From: Nocardiopsis sp. NRRL B-16309
Lineage (GTDB): Bacteria; Actinomycetota; Actinomycetes; Streptosporangiales; Streptosporangiaceae
Assembly: GCF_001279585.1 (NCBI RefSeq)
Contig: NZ_LGEC01000062.1
Span: 41,678-105,677 of the forward strand
DNA length: 64,000 nucleotides
Direction of reading: 5' to 3'
Shown here piece after piece: positions 6,231-15,442 of the stretch. The position numbers and the translations under genes were made by a program. Every line of letters begins with the position of its first letter. The stretch's first letter is position 1. The notes under the pieces were generated by a model, which saw nothing but the letters and a program-made list of their open reading frames with translations, searched no databases and was not told where the DNA came from.

Positions 6231-8558
6231 CTATGCGGGCGTGACGCCCCGGGGCGGGGTGAAGGCCCGGACCGGGGGCAGCGGGTCGGTGAATGGTTCG
6301 ACCGCCACGCGCGTCAACTGGCCCGTGCACGCCTGGCTCAGGGACGACGTGCCCGTGTCCTCGGTCAGTGCGTTCGGGTTGCCGTGCGCGCAGGTCACAC
6401 CCGGCGCGGTCGGGTCGTACCAGGCGCCCGTCGACAGCTGCACCACACCCGGCCGCACGGACTCGCTCAGCACCAGCCCCGCCAGGCACGAGCCGCGCGG
6501 GCCGACCACCCGTACCACCGCGCCGTCGGCCAGGCCCCCGGCGCGGGCGTCCGCCGGGTGCATCCGCAGCGGCGCGCGCCCCTGGACCTTCTGTGACATG
6601 CTGTGCGCCCCCATGTCCTGCTGGCTGTGCAGCCGCCCGCTCGGCTGGTTCGCGACCAGCGTGAACGGCCGCTCGCCCCCGCCACCGCCGCCGTCCTCAC
6701 CGGTCACCGTCGGTCCGGGCAGCCACACCGGGTGGCCGGGGCAGTCCTCGTACCCGAAGGCGTCGATCGTGCGCGAGAACAGCTCGATCCGCCCGCTCGG
6801 GGTGCGCAGCGCGCTGCCCTCGGGGTCGGCCCGGAACTCGCCGAGGAACGCCTCGTCCTCGACCCGGCCGGGGATCTCCACCCGGCCCAGCGACCAGAAC
6901 TCGTCGAACCCGGGCACCTCCAGGCCCCGCCGCGCGACCAGCGACCGCCAGCGCTCGTAGACCACGCGCATCCACTGACCGCTGGTGCGGCCCTCGGTGA
7001 ACTCCTCGCGCACGCCCAGCCGTTCGGCCAGGTCGGCGTAGGTGTCGTACTCGTCCCGGGCCTGCCCGTGCGGCTCCACCGCGCGGGGCATCGCCCGCAC
7101 GGTCAGGTCGCCCTGGCTCGCGGTGAGGTCGTCGCGCTCCAGCACGGTCGTGGCCGGGAGGACGATGTCGGCGTGGCGCGCCGTCGCGGTCCAGTGCGTC
7201 TCGTGCACGACCACCGTGTCCGGCCGCCCGAACGCCTCGGTCAGCCGCGCCAGGTCCTGGTGGTGGTGGAAGGGGTTGCCGCCCGCCCAGTACACGAGCC
7301 GGGTGTGCGGGTACCGGCGCTCCTCGCCGTCGAAGTCGTAGTGCTCGCCCGGGTGCAGCAGCATGTCCGCGATCCGCGCAACCGGGATGAACGAGTCCAC
7401 CGGGTTGTTGCCCTGCGGCATGCGCGGCAGCCCCAGCGGGGTCGCCCCGCCGCCGTAGTTGCCCATGGACCCGTACCCCGACGCGAACCCGCCGCCCGGA
7501 AGGCCCACCTGCCCCAGGCAGCACGCCAGGGCCAGCCCGGCCCACAGCGGCTGCTCGCCGTGGCGGGCGCGCTGGACCGACCAGCCCACGTTCACCAGCG
7601 TGCGCCGCCCGGCCATCCGCCGGGCCAGGGCGCGCAGGTCGCCGGCGGGCACACCGCTCACGGACTCGGCCCACTCCGGGTCACGCGCGGGGCCCGAACC
7701 GTCCTCGCCCAGCACGTGGGCGCGCACGACGTCAGCGCCCACCGTGTACCGGTCCAGGAACGCGGTGTCGGCCAGCCCTTCGCTGAACAGCACGTGCATC
7801 AGGGCCAGCATCACCGCGGTGTCGGTCCCCGGTTCGATGGACACCCAGTCCGCCTTGACGTTCTCGGGTGTGTCGTCGCGCAGCGGGGAGACGGACACGA
7901 ACTCCACCCCGTTCTGCGCGGCCTCACGCATGGCCGGACCGGCGGTCTGCACCGCCCGCCCGCCGGAGGAGGTCCACGTGTTCGACACCCGCAGTCCGCC
8001 GAAGGTCACCAGCAGGTCGGTGTGCTCGCGGATCACCGTCCACGCCGGGGCCCGGTGCAGCAGCCGGTTGGCCGCCGGAGTCCCCAGGATCCGCGGCATC
8101 AGCACCTCCACCGCGCCGTGGCTGTAGGTCGTCCGGGACCGCGTGTAGCCGCCGATCGTGTTCAGGAACCGGTGCAGCTGGCTCTGCGCGTGGTGGATCC
8201 GGCCCGCGCTGCCCCAGCCGTAGGAGCCGCCGTAGACCGCCGCGTTGCCGTGGTCGGACCGCACCCGGTCCAGCTCACGGGCGAGCAGGTCCAGGGCGGT
8301 GTCCCACTCGACCTCGACGTACTCGTCCTCCGGGTCGCCCCGGCGCGGGTCCGGGCCGGGGCCGTGCTCCAGCCAGCGTCGGCGCACCGCCGGGCGCGCC
8401 ACGCGCGAGGGGTGGTGCTGGGCGGCCGGGGTGTTGGCGATGATGGGGGAGGGCGCGGGGTCCTCGGGGTCGGGGCGCGCGTCCACGACGCGTCCGTCCT
8501 CCACGACCACCTGGTAGCCGCCCCAGTGGGCGCTGGTCGGATACACCGCGCGCGACAT
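6231..8558 (-). CDS. Molybdopterin-dependent oxidoreductase (DMSO/TMAO/biotin sulfoxide reductase type)
   Basis: A 775-residue molybdopterin enzyme of the DMSO reductase family. The N-terminus (MSRAVYPTSAHWGGYQVVV) goes straight into the catalytic fold with no cysteine cluster, so there is no N-terminal 4Fe-4S site. YSHGAVEVLMPRILG places a serine where the molybdenum ligand is expected, as in DMSO, TMAO and biotin sulfoxide reductases. The C-terminal cofactor-binding domain shows ANQPSGRLHSQQDMG and MHPADARAGGL. No Tat or Sec signal is visible, so it is likely cytoplasmic, like BisC. The start is ATG 8558 with GGAGAG upstream. No electron-transfer partner is adjacent. Probable role: reduction of S- or N-oxides. 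Confidence 0.85.
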   Translation of the reverse strand: MSRAVYPTSAHWGGYQVVVEDGRVVDARPDPEDPAPSPIIANTPAAQHHPSRVARPAVRRRWLEHGPGPDPRRGDPEDEYVEVEWDTALDLLARELDRVRSDHGNAAVYGGSYGWGSAGRIHHAQSQLHRFLNTIGGYTRSRTTYSHGAVEVLMPRILGTPAANRLLHRAPAWTVIREHTDLLVTFGGLRVSNTWTSSGGRAVQTAGPAMREAAQNGVEFVSVSPLRDDTPENVKADWVSIEPGTDTAVMLALMHVLFSEGLADTAFLDRYTVGADVVRAHVLGEDGSGPARDPEWAESVSGVPAGDLRALARRMAGRRTLVNVGWSVQRARHGEQPLWAGLALACCLGQVGLPGGGFASGYGSMGNYGGGATPLGLPRMPQGNNPVDSFIPVARIADMLLHPGEHYDFDGEERRYPHTRLVYWAGGNPFHHHQDLARLTEAFGRPDTVVVHETHWTATARHADIVLPATTVLERDDLTASQGDLTVRAMPRAVEPHGQARDEYDTYADLAERLGVREEFTEGRTSGQWMRVVYERWRSLVARRGLEVPGFDEFWSLGRVEIPGRVEDEAFLGEFRADPEGSALRTPSGRIELFSRTIDAFGYEDCPGHPVWLPGPTVTGEDGGGGGGERPFTLVANQPSGRLHSQQDMGAHSMSQKVQGRAPLRMHPADARAGGLADGAVVRVVGPRGSCLAGLVLSESVRPGVVQLSTGAWYDPTAPGVTCAHGNPNALTEDTGTSSLSQACTGQLTRVAVEPFTDPLPPVRAFTPPRGVTPA

Positions 8559-8695
8559 GCCGCTCTCCCGTCTCCCCGTTTCCCCACGCGGGAGCGCCCA
8601 GGCGCTCCCCTCCGGGCCCGGACCACACTCTACGCACCAGACGGTGCCAAAATGGGGCACGCGATCGGCAGTCGAGCGGAACGGGCGGTAGGACG

Positions 8696-9646
8696 ATGGG
8701 CGAGCTCAGGTCACGGCGGTCGGTGCTGGCGGTACCGGCCTCCAACCCCCGGTTCGTCGAGAAGGCGCGCGGGCTGGAGACCGACGCCTTCTTCCTCGAC
8801 CTGGAGGACGCCTGCGCGCCGCTGGAGAAGGCCGACGCCCGCGACACCGTCGTGCGGGCCCTGCGCGAGGGCGGCTGGGACGGCCGGGTGCGCACCGTCC
8901 GCGTCAACGACGTCACCACCGAGTGGGCCTACCGCGACGTCATCACGGTCGTGGAGGGCGCCGGGGCCGACCTCGATGCCCTCGTGCTCCCCAAGGTGAC
9001 CTCCGCGCGCGACGTCCACTGGCTGGACACCCTGCTCACGCAGATCGAGCGCGCCACGGGGCTGGAGGTGGGCCGCATCGGCATCGAGGCGCAGATCGAG
9101 GACGCCCGCGGCCTCACCGAGGTCGACGCGATCGCCGCCGCCTCGCCCCGGCTGGAGTCGCTGGTCTACGGCCCCGCCGACTTCATGGCCTCGCTGAACA
9201 TGAAGAGCCTGGTCGTGGGCGAGCAGCCGCCCGGCTATGACACCGGCGACGCCTACCACTACGTGCTGATGCGCATCCTCACCGCGGCCAGGGCCCACGG
9301 GCTCCAGGCGATCGACGGCCCCTACCTGCGGGTCCGCGACGTCGACGCCTTCCGGCGCTCCGCCGCCCGCACCGCCGCGCTGGGCTTCGACGGCAAGTGG
9401 GTCCTGCACCCGCTCCAGGTCGAGGCCGCCAACGAGGTGTTCGCGCCCTCCCAGGAGGACTACGACAAGGCCGAGCGCATCCTCGACGCCTACGCGCACG
9501 CCACGGCCGTCGACCGCCGCGGCGCCGTCATGCTCGGTTCCGAGATGCTGGACGAGGCGTCGCGCAAGATGGCGCTGGTCGTGGCGGGCAAGGGCCGTGC
9601 GGCCGGGATGAGGCGCACCAGCGGGTCCGACGGCGACGGAGCCTGA
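8696..9646 (+). CDS. HpcH/HpaI aldolase / citrate lyase beta-subunit family (CoA-ester lyase)
   Basis: A 316-residue TIM-barrel lyase of the CitE type. RSVLAVPASNPRFVEKA at the start, FFLDLEDACAP (acidic metal-site region), LVLPKVTSARDV and IGIEAQIEDARGL are the characteristic strands; the metal-binding glutamate and aspartate lie in the last of these and in VYGPADFMASL. Relatives include malyl-CoA/beta-methylmalyl-CoA lyases and citramalyl-CoA lyase; the true substrate cannot be read from sequence. It is divergent from the oxidoreductase, with about 137 bases between starts. Confidence 0.85.
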   Translation: MGELRSRRSVLAVPASNPRFVEKARGLETDAFFLDLEDACAPLEKADARDTVVRALREGGWDGRVRTVRVNDVTTEWAYRDVITVVEGAGADLDALVLPKVTSARDVHWLDTLLTQIERATGLEVGRIGIEAQIEDARGLTEVDAIAAASPRLESLVYGPADFMASLNMKSLVVGEQPPGYDTGDAYHYVLMRILTAARAHGLQAIDGPYLRVRDVDAFRRSAARTAALGFDGKWVLHPLQVEAANEVFAPSQEDYDKAERILDAYAHATAVDRRGAVMLGSEMLDEASRKMALVVAGKGRAAGMRRTSGSDGDGA

Positions 9647-9769
9647 TCCCGCCCCGGACACCGAGGCCCGGCCCGCCGGTCACCCGGCCCCTGGCGCTCG
9701 CCCGGGGCTGCGGCAACACGTCCACCGGCCTCTTACCGCGCTCTCACCCCGGTGATGCAGCATGAGGCC

Positions 9770-10474
9770 ATGGAAGCCACCTCCACCTCTACCGCGACGG
9801 TGCTGATCGCCGACGACGACCGGGCGATCCGCGAGTCCCTGGAACGCGCCCTCCAGCTCGAGGGCTACACCGTGCGCACGGCCGCCGACGGCGTTCAGGC
9901 CCTGGCCACCGTGCACGCCGACCCCGTCGACCTTCTGATCCTCGACGTCATGATGCCCGGCGTCGACGGACTGGGCGTGGCCCGCGTCCTGCGGGCGGAG
10001 AAGGACCGCACGCCGATCCTCATGCTCACCGCCCGCGTGGAGACGCCCGACCGGGTGGCCGGGCTCGACGCGGGCGCCGACGACTACCTCGCCAAGCCCT
10101 TCGAGCTGGAGGAGCTCCTGGCCCGTCTGCGCGCGCTGCTGCGCCGGTCGGCGCACGTGACGGAGGAAGGTGTCGAGGAGGGGCCGCTGCGGGTCGGCGA
10201 ACTGCGCCTGGACCCCCTGGCCCGCCGGGTGTGGCGCGGCGAGCGCGAGATCGAGCTGTCCAAGACCGAGTTCGACCTCCTGGAGCTGCTGGTCCGCAAC
10301 CACGGCATCGTCCTGGACCACGCCACCATCTACGACCGCATCTGGGGCTACGACTTCGGTCCCGAGTCCAAGAACCTCGCCGTCTACATCAGCTACCTGC
10401 GCCGCAAGCTGGAGGACGGCGGACCGCCGCTGATCCAGACCGTGCGCGGCGTCGGATACACACTCCGGGGATGA
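9770..10474 (+). CDS. OmpR-family response regulator (MprA-like)
   Basis: A receiver plus winged-helix regulator of about 234 residues. The receiver has VLIADDD at its start, phospho-acceptor Asp in LILDVMMPGVD (residue about 59) and the conserved Lys in DYLAKPFELEEL. The DNA-binding domain ends with YISYLRRKLEDGG and VRGVGYTLRG. ATG 9770 directly precedes the receiver; GTG 9752 and ATG 9755 in the same frame are alternatives. It lies next to a HAMP histidine kinase, and the pair resembles MprAB, which in mycobacteria responds to envelope stress. Orthology is inferred. Confidence 0.88.
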   Translation: MEATSTSTATVLIADDDRAIRESLERALQLEGYTVRTAADGVQALATVHADPVDLLILDVMMPGVDGLGVARVLRAEKDRTPILMLTARVETPDRVAGLDAGADDYLAKPFELEELLARLRALLRRSAHVTEEGVEEGPLRVGELRLDPLARRVWRGEREIELSKTEFDLLELLVRNHGIVLDHATIYDRIWGYDFGPESKNLAVYISYLRRKLEDGGPPLIQTVRGVGYTLRG

Positions 10475-10475
10475 G

Positions 10476-11987
10476 TTGAACACCGTGCGCGACTCCGCCG
10501 CTGCCACCGTGCCGTACCGGCTCCGGGCGCTGTTCACACCGGGCGGCTGGCGCCTGGGCACCCGCTTCGCGGTGCTCTTCGCCGTCGTCGTGGGCGTCAC
10601 CGTCGCCCTGATCGGCACGCTCGCCTACTCGACCGCCGCCACCCTCATCCGCAGCGACGCCCGGGACGAGTTCCAGCGCAGTGTGACCTCGCTGTCCGAG
10701 GAGCTGGTCAGCCTGCACGAGGACGACTCCGGGGCCTCCGCGGGCAGTGTGATGTTCCTGGCGGGCAAACACGTCCAGGTCCAGTTCATGCGTCCCGACG
10801 GCGCCCGCACGCACCCGATCGCCGACCCCGGCGGTGCCGTGGACCTGGAGCCGGACGCCACGGACCTGGAGGTCGCCGCCTATGAGGACCCCGGGGTGGT
10901 GGAGAGCCGCGAGAAGGAGGTCGGGGAACAGACCTACCGGGTGGCCACGGTGTCGGTGGGCGACGGCGTGGGGGCCTTCCTGGTCGTGCAGCGCCTGTCG
11001 CCCACGGAGAGCACCATCGACCGCCTGGCCACCCAGATCCTGTGGGTCGGGCTGTTCGTCGCCATCGCCGCGGCGTCGGCGGGATGGCTGGTCGGCCACC
11101 GCGTCACCGGGCGCCTGGCCCGGCTGACCGACGCCGCGGAGTACGTCAGCTCCACCGGCCGCCTGGACCCCGTGACCGCCGAGCACAACGGCGAGAGCGG
11201 CTCGGGGGCACCGCTCGGAGCCGAGGAGGTCGGCCGGGACGAGGTCGGGCGGCTCGGCGCGGCCTTCAAGGCCATGCTGGCGCGGCTGACCCAGTCGCAG
11301 GACGAGCAGCGCCGACTCGTCCAGGACGCCGCGCACGAACTGCGCACGCCGCTCACCAGCCTGTACACGAACGTGCAGGTGCTGGGGCGGGTGGACCGCC
11401 TCAGCCCGGAGGCGCGCGAGCGCCTCATCGACGACCTGCGCGGCGAGGCGCGCGAACTCACCGCGCTGGTGAACGAGCTGGTCGGCCTGGCCACGGGCGA
11501 CCACGAGACGGAGACGCCGTCCACGGTCCGGCTGGGCGACGTCGCGGAGTCGGTCGCCGCCCGGGTCCGGCGCCGCACCGGGCGCGAGATCATCGTCGAC
11601 GCCGACGACAGCACCGTGTGGGGCCGACCCAAGGCGCTGGAGCGGGCCGTGGTCAACCCGGTGGAGAACTCGGCGAAGTTCGACGCGGAGGGGACCGAGC
11701 CGATCGAGATCCGGATCCGCTCCGGGACCGTGGAGGTCAGCGACCGCGGGCCCGGGATCGACCCCGCGGAGCTCGACCACGTCTTCGACCGCTTCTACCG
11801 TGCCACGGTGGCCCGCGGCCTGCCCGGGTCCGGACTCGGACTGTCGATGGTCCGCGACATCGCCCAGGCCCACGGCGGACGCGTGTTCGCCCGCAACAGG
11901 GTCGGCGGCGGCCTCGTCATCGGCTTCGAGCTGCCGGTGGCCCCGCCGGACGGGAGCCCGCCGACGTCCGGCACCGCCGACGCGTAG
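10476..11987 (+). CDS. HAMP-domain sensor histidine kinase (MprB-like)
   Basis: A 503-residue membrane kinase: a first membrane helix (residues about 30-55), an extracellular sensor of about 130 residues, a second helix near 190-210, HAMP, HisKA with phospho-acceptor His in DAAHELRTPLTS (residue about 287), and an ATPase domain with SDRGPGIDPAEL and GSGLGLSMVRDIA. The N-box reads VVNPVENSAKF instead of the usual NLLDNAxKY, a notable but not clearly disabling variant. TTG 10476 has GGGG five bases upstream; GTG 10485 is an alternative. It overlaps or abuts the regulator stop, so the two are co-translated. Confidence 0.87.
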   Translation: MNTVRDSAAATVPYRLRALFTPGGWRLGTRFAVLFAVVVGVTVALIGTLAYSTAATLIRSDARDEFQRSVTSLSEELVSLHEDDSGASAGSVMFLAGKHVQVQFMRPDGARTHPIADPGGAVDLEPDATDLEVAAYEDPGVVESREKEVGEQTYRVATVSVGDGVGAFLVVQRLSPTESTIDRLATQILWVGLFVAIAAASAGWLVGHRVTGRLARLTDAAEYVSSTGRLDPVTAEHNGESGSGAPLGAEEVGRDEVGRLGAAFKAMLARLTQSQDEQRRLVQDAAHELRTPLTSLYTNVQVLGRVDRLSPEARERLIDDLRGEARELTALVNELVGLATGDHETETPSTVRLGDVAESVAARVRRRTGREIIVDADDSTVWGRPKALERAVVNPVENSAKFDAEGTEPIEIRIRSGTVEVSDRGPGIDPAELDHVFDRFYRATVARGLPGSGLGLSMVRDIAQAHGGRVFARNRVGGGLVIGFELPVAPPDGSPPTSGTADA

Positions 11988-12041
11988 CGGCACGGTCCCC
12001 GTGGTCCGGTCGCCCGGGACGCGGAGATCGGCCCCCGGGCG

Positions 12042-12734
12042 TCAGTCCGCGCCCAGGAGGGTGGCCAGGTGGTCCAGACTGCTCGCCGTCATGTCGAAGG
12101 AGTCCGAGGCCCGGGGCGGATCCCCGACCGGACGCTCGACATAGGCGGTCCGCAGACCCGCGGCCTGGGCGCCCCGGAGGTCCCAGGCATGGGTGGCGAC
12201 CATGAGCAGGCGGTCCGGCGCGCGACCCGCGTCCTCGACCGCGAGCCGGTAGACGTCGGGCCGGGGCTTGTAGCCGCGGACCTCCTCGGCGGAGAGCACC
12301 TGGTGCCACCGCAGACCGGCGTGCGCGTTGATGCGCGTCAGCGCCGAGCGGGCGGCGTTGGACAGGCCGACCACGGGGAAGCGCGAGGCGATCCGGGCCA
12401 GGGCCGCGACCGAGTCCGGCCACGGGTCCAGCCGTCGTCCGGCGCCCGCCAGCGTCCGGACCGCGTCCTCGTCGTCGACACCGGCCTCGGCCGCGACGCG
12501 GGCCGCCGCCTCCAGGTCGATCACCGTGCTGTCGGCGTAGGCGCGGCGGCCCTCGGCGATCTCACGCTGCTGCTCGTCGACGTGGCGGTACCAGGTCCGC
12601 ACGAGCGCGTCCGTTCCCGCGTCGTCGAGGCCCGGGAGCAGCGTGCGGATGCCGCGCGCGATCCCGCCGGGTTCGTCGACCATGGTCCCGAGGACGTCGA
12701 AGACGATCACGTCGATGTCGGGGCGTGGGGTCAC
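12042..12734 (-). CDS. Haloacid dehalogenase, type II (HAD superfamily)
   Basis: A 230-residue HAD hydrolase. The nucleophile motif is VIVFDVLGTMVDE (first Asp catalytic), motif II is GLSNAARSAL, and VRGYKPRPDVYRLAV carries the catalytic Lys. These are signatures of the L-2-haloacid dehalogenase group, although actinomycete members often act on other small substrates. The start is GTG 12734 with AGGAG eight bases upstream. It converges on the MprB-like gene. Confidence 0.85.
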   Translation of the reverse strand: MTPRPDIDVIVFDVLGTMVDEPGGIARGIRTLLPGLDDAGTDALVRTWYRHVDEQQREIAEGRRAYADSTVIDLEAAARVAAEAGVDDEDAVRTLAGAGRRLDPWPDSVAALARIASRFPVVGLSNAARSALTRINAHAGLRWHQVLSAEEVRGYKPRPDVYRLAVEDAGRAPDRLLMVATHAWDLRGAQAAGLRTAYVERPVGDPPRASDSFDMTASSLDHLATLLGAD

Positions 12735-12922
12735 GTGGAACACTCCTGAGCGTCTCGGCCCGCCCCGCCCGGCCCGCGTGTGGCCCCGGAGGCCCGGCGG
12801 ACCCGGAGGAACCGGGCGGCGGAGAACCCGTGCTCGCCCGGGCTCGGTGGCGAGGATAGCCCGTGCCCCAGATCGGTTCTTCGCGGACCTCCGGCGACCC
12901 AAAGCCCGCGGAGGAGACCTCC

Positions 12923-14230
12923 CTAGCCGCGGGCGGCTCCGGACAGCGCTCCGACCGCCGCCTCCAGGTAGATGTGCTCGAACCGCTCCAGCGAGTCCTC
13001 CAGGCGGTGCCGCTCGGCCATCGCGCGGCTGTGCGCGCCCATCCGGGCGCGCCGGTCCTCGTCGGCGAGCACGTCCGCCACGCGGGCGGCGATCTCGGCC
13101 GGCCGACCGGGCGGGAACAGGTACCCGTTGCGGCCCTGCTCCACCAGGTGCGGGAGCGCCATCGCGTCCGCCGCCACGACCGGCAGCCCGCTCGCCATCG
13201 CCTCCAGGGTGGCGATGCTCTGCAGCTCCGCGACGCCCGCGATGGCGAACACGTCCGCGCACCGGTAGACGTCCGGCAGGTCGGCGTGCGCGACGAAGCC
13301 CAGGAAGACGACGCGGTCCGCCACACCCGATTCCCGGGCCAGCTCCTCCAACCGCCGACGGTGGGACCCGTGCCCGGCGAGGACGAGCTGCGTGTCCGGG
13401 GTCAGCGCCACGGCGCGGATCAGCTCGTCGGTGCGCTTCTCCTCATCCAGACGCCCCACGAACACGAGCGTCCTGCGGTCGGGCACCCCCAGCCGGGCGC
13501 GCAGCCGCCGCCGCTCCGCCGCCCCGCCCGCCAGGGGACGGAAGCGGGCGAGGTCGATCCCGCAGGAGACGGCCTCGACCGCGCGGCCGAGCCCCTGCTC
13601 GCGCAACAGGCGCGCCGCCGCCGGGGTCGGCGTGGTCACGTGCTCCACGCCGGAGAGGACCTCGCGCAGGTCCCACCAGGCCAGCCGGGCCACGTGCGGG
13701 CGCAGCGGCGCGGGCACGCGGAGGTGGTCGAAGAGGTTCTCCGGCATGAAGTGGTTGGTCGCCACCACCGGAACACCGCGGCGGCGCGCGGCCGGGGCCA
13801 GGATCCGGCCGATCACGAAGTGGTTCTGGATGTGCACGGCGTCCGGCCGCAGGCGGTCCAGGAGCCGCTCCATGTGTCCGCGCGCGCCCGGGGGCAGGGC
13901 CAGGCGCACACTCTCGTGGGCCAGCGAGGGCACCGACCGGAGCCGGTGCTCGACGACCCCGTCCCGCTCCACCACGCGCGGCGGCCCCTCCGCGGACGGG
14001 CACACCACGTGCACGCGTACGCCGCGCTCGACCAGGCCCCGGGCCAGCCGGGCGGTGAAGTAGGCGGCGCCGTTGACGTCGGGAGGGTAGGTGTCGGAGG
14101 CGATCAGCACCCGGGTGCCCCGGGAACCGCCGGGGCCGGCGGGTGCCGGTGGCGGCGGTCGCAGGTCGGTGACGGCGTCGGGGAGCGCGCCGACGGGAGC
14201 GGCGGCGGGGGATGCGAGCGACGTGGACAT
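12923..14230 (-). CDS. Glycosyltransferase family 4
   Basis: A 435-residue GT-B enzyme. The acceptor domain begins VLIASDTYPPDVNGAAYFTA, and VHIQNHFVIGRI follows. The donor domain has LVFVGRLDEEKRTDELI and the EX7E-type stretch VAELQSIATLEAMASGLPV. This resembles actinomycete mannosyl/glucosyl-transferases that build phosphatidylinositol mannosides or glycolipids; the sugar and acceptor are not determined. A Pro/Ala-rich tail of about 55 residues precedes the fold. The start is ATG 14230 with AGGAG nine bases upstream. No membrane segment is seen. Confidence 0.85.
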   Translation of the reverse strand: MSTSLASPAAAPVGALPDAVTDLRPPPPAPAGPGGSRGTRVLIASDTYPPDVNGAAYFTARLARGLVERGVRVHVVCPSAEGPPRVVERDGVVEHRLRSVPSLAHESVRLALPPGARGHMERLLDRLRPDAVHIQNHFVIGRILAPAARRRGVPVVATNHFMPENLFDHLRVPAPLRPHVARLAWWDLREVLSGVEHVTTPTPAAARLLREQGLGRAVEAVSCGIDLARFRPLAGGAAERRRLRARLGVPDRRTLVFVGRLDEEKRTDELIRAVALTPDTQLVLAGHGSHRRRLEELARESGVADRVVFLGFVAHADLPDVYRCADVFAIAGVAELQSIATLEAMASGLPVVAADAMALPHLVEQGRNGYLFPPGRPAEIAARVADVLADEDRRARMGAHSRAMAERHRLEDSLERFEHIYLEAAVGALSGAARG

Positions 14231-14438
14231 GGGTCGGATCTCCTGGGCCGGTGCGGCGTCGGTCGCCGCGTACGCACGAGTGTGGCCGACCACAGTTGAC
14301 CGTCGCCGACCTCTCGGTGACGGCGGGGCGACCGGTCAGGGAGCACGCGGCCCGGGAGACGATACTCCTCGGGCCCGCGTGCGCACCGCGACACACCCGC
14401 GTGTCGTCGATCGGTGACCTGGCGTGAATCGTTCCTGG

Positions 14439-15188
14439 TCAGAGACGGACAGGCGTGGTCCGCGCGCCGGGGCGGGCGCGCGGGGCCCCGCGCTGGAACC
14501 ACCACTCCAGCAGGACCAGCGGGAGCAGCCAGCTCAGGAACAGCGACGCGGGCGCCAGGTCGGCGGCCAGGGCTCCGACGTCCCCGCCGTACACCGACCG
14601 GGCCTGGGGCATCATCACCAGGAGCAGCACCATCACGACCAGGCGGTTCAGGGCGATGCCGTAGAGCAGGACGAAGCTGCGCAGCATCCACCGGCGGTGG
14701 TCGGCGAACCGGCGGCGGCGCGCCATCACGTAGCCGGTCACGGTGAAGGCCAGCCACGCGACCGCCCACAGGGTGCTGCCGACCTGCGAGGACGGGCCCG
14801 TGTGGCTGAGCGGTGCGATGAGCAGGGCGGGGACGCCCACGAACACCACTCCGCCGAAGACGTACACCCGGCCGCTCCACCGGTGCACGGCCGGGTGGCG
14901 CCGGCGCATCCACGGCCAGACCTGGAGGACGACCAGCGGCATGAGGACCGTGCCGCCGAAGATGTGCGTGACCAGCATCGCGTAGTGCCAGGGCACGTCC
15001 TCGCGGATCGGGAAGCGCGACCGGGCGGGGTCCAGACCCAGATAGGGCGGAACCGCGAAGGCGAGGAAGGCCAGGGTGGCCAGTGCCAGTGGCGCGATCC
15101 AGGGGCGCCGCCACCAGCGCACGGCGGGTGCGGAGCGGGACGGCGGAGGGGAAGGGGCCTGGGGTGTGTGCGGTGCCTGGGGTGCCAT
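14439..15188 (-). CDS. DUF2306 membrane protein
   Basis: A 249-residue protein with six to seven predicted membrane helices after a Pro-rich N-terminal tail. HYAMLVTHIFGGTVLMPLV and HPAVHRWSGRVYVFGG show paired histidines within or near helices, as in the DUF2306 family, which suggests a heme- or quinone-type membrane fold. FADHRRWMLRSFVLLYG lies between late helices. Function unknown. It is transcribed in the same direction as the glycosyltransferase downstream, with a gap of about 208 bases. Confidence 0.75.
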   Translation of the reverse strand: MAPQAPHTPQAPSPPPSRSAPAVRWWRRPWIAPLALATLAFLAFAVPPYLGLDPARSRFPIREDVPWHYAMLVTHIFGGTVLMPLVVLQVWPWMRRRHPAVHRWSGRVYVFGGVVFVGVPALLIAPLSHTGPSSQVGSTLWAVAWLAFTVTGYVMARRRRFADHRRWMLRSFVLLYGIALNRLVVMVLLLVMMPQARSVYGGDVGALAADLAPASLFLSWLLPLVLLEWWFQRGAPRARPGARTTPVRL

Positions 15189-15371
15189 GGGGGTGTCTTC
15201 CTCGCTGGGTGCGGACGACCGATGGGAATACGCCTCCCATCGGCTCCGACGCTAGGCCCCGGCGCCCGCGCGCCACGAGAGTGCGCGCACCCGGCCCGGC
15301 GGTGGGGGAGGGGGGCACGGGCCGGTGGGCCGCGGTCCCCGGGCGCCCGTGGTGCACCCACCCCGTCCCCG

Positions 15372-15418
15372 CACGCCGGAGGCGGCCCGGACCGGTGGTC
15401 CGAGCCGCCTCCGGCGTG
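15372..15418. terminator. Probable terminator of the HtrA-type protease gene
   Basis: A 15-base arm CACGCCGGAGGCGGC pairs perfectly with GCCGCCTCCGGCGTG around a further paired CCGGACC/GGTCCG core. It lies just beyond the protease stop on the minus strand. Confidence 0.7.
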
Positions 15419-15442
15419 AGCGCGGTCAGGTCCGCGCGCGTG

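Noticed and set aside
6603..8999. 798-codon open frame opposite the molybdopterin oxidoreductase
   Set aside because: It is antisense to a strongly conserved enzyme, has Arg/Pro/Val-rich composition typical of GC-rich shadows and no recognisable motif.
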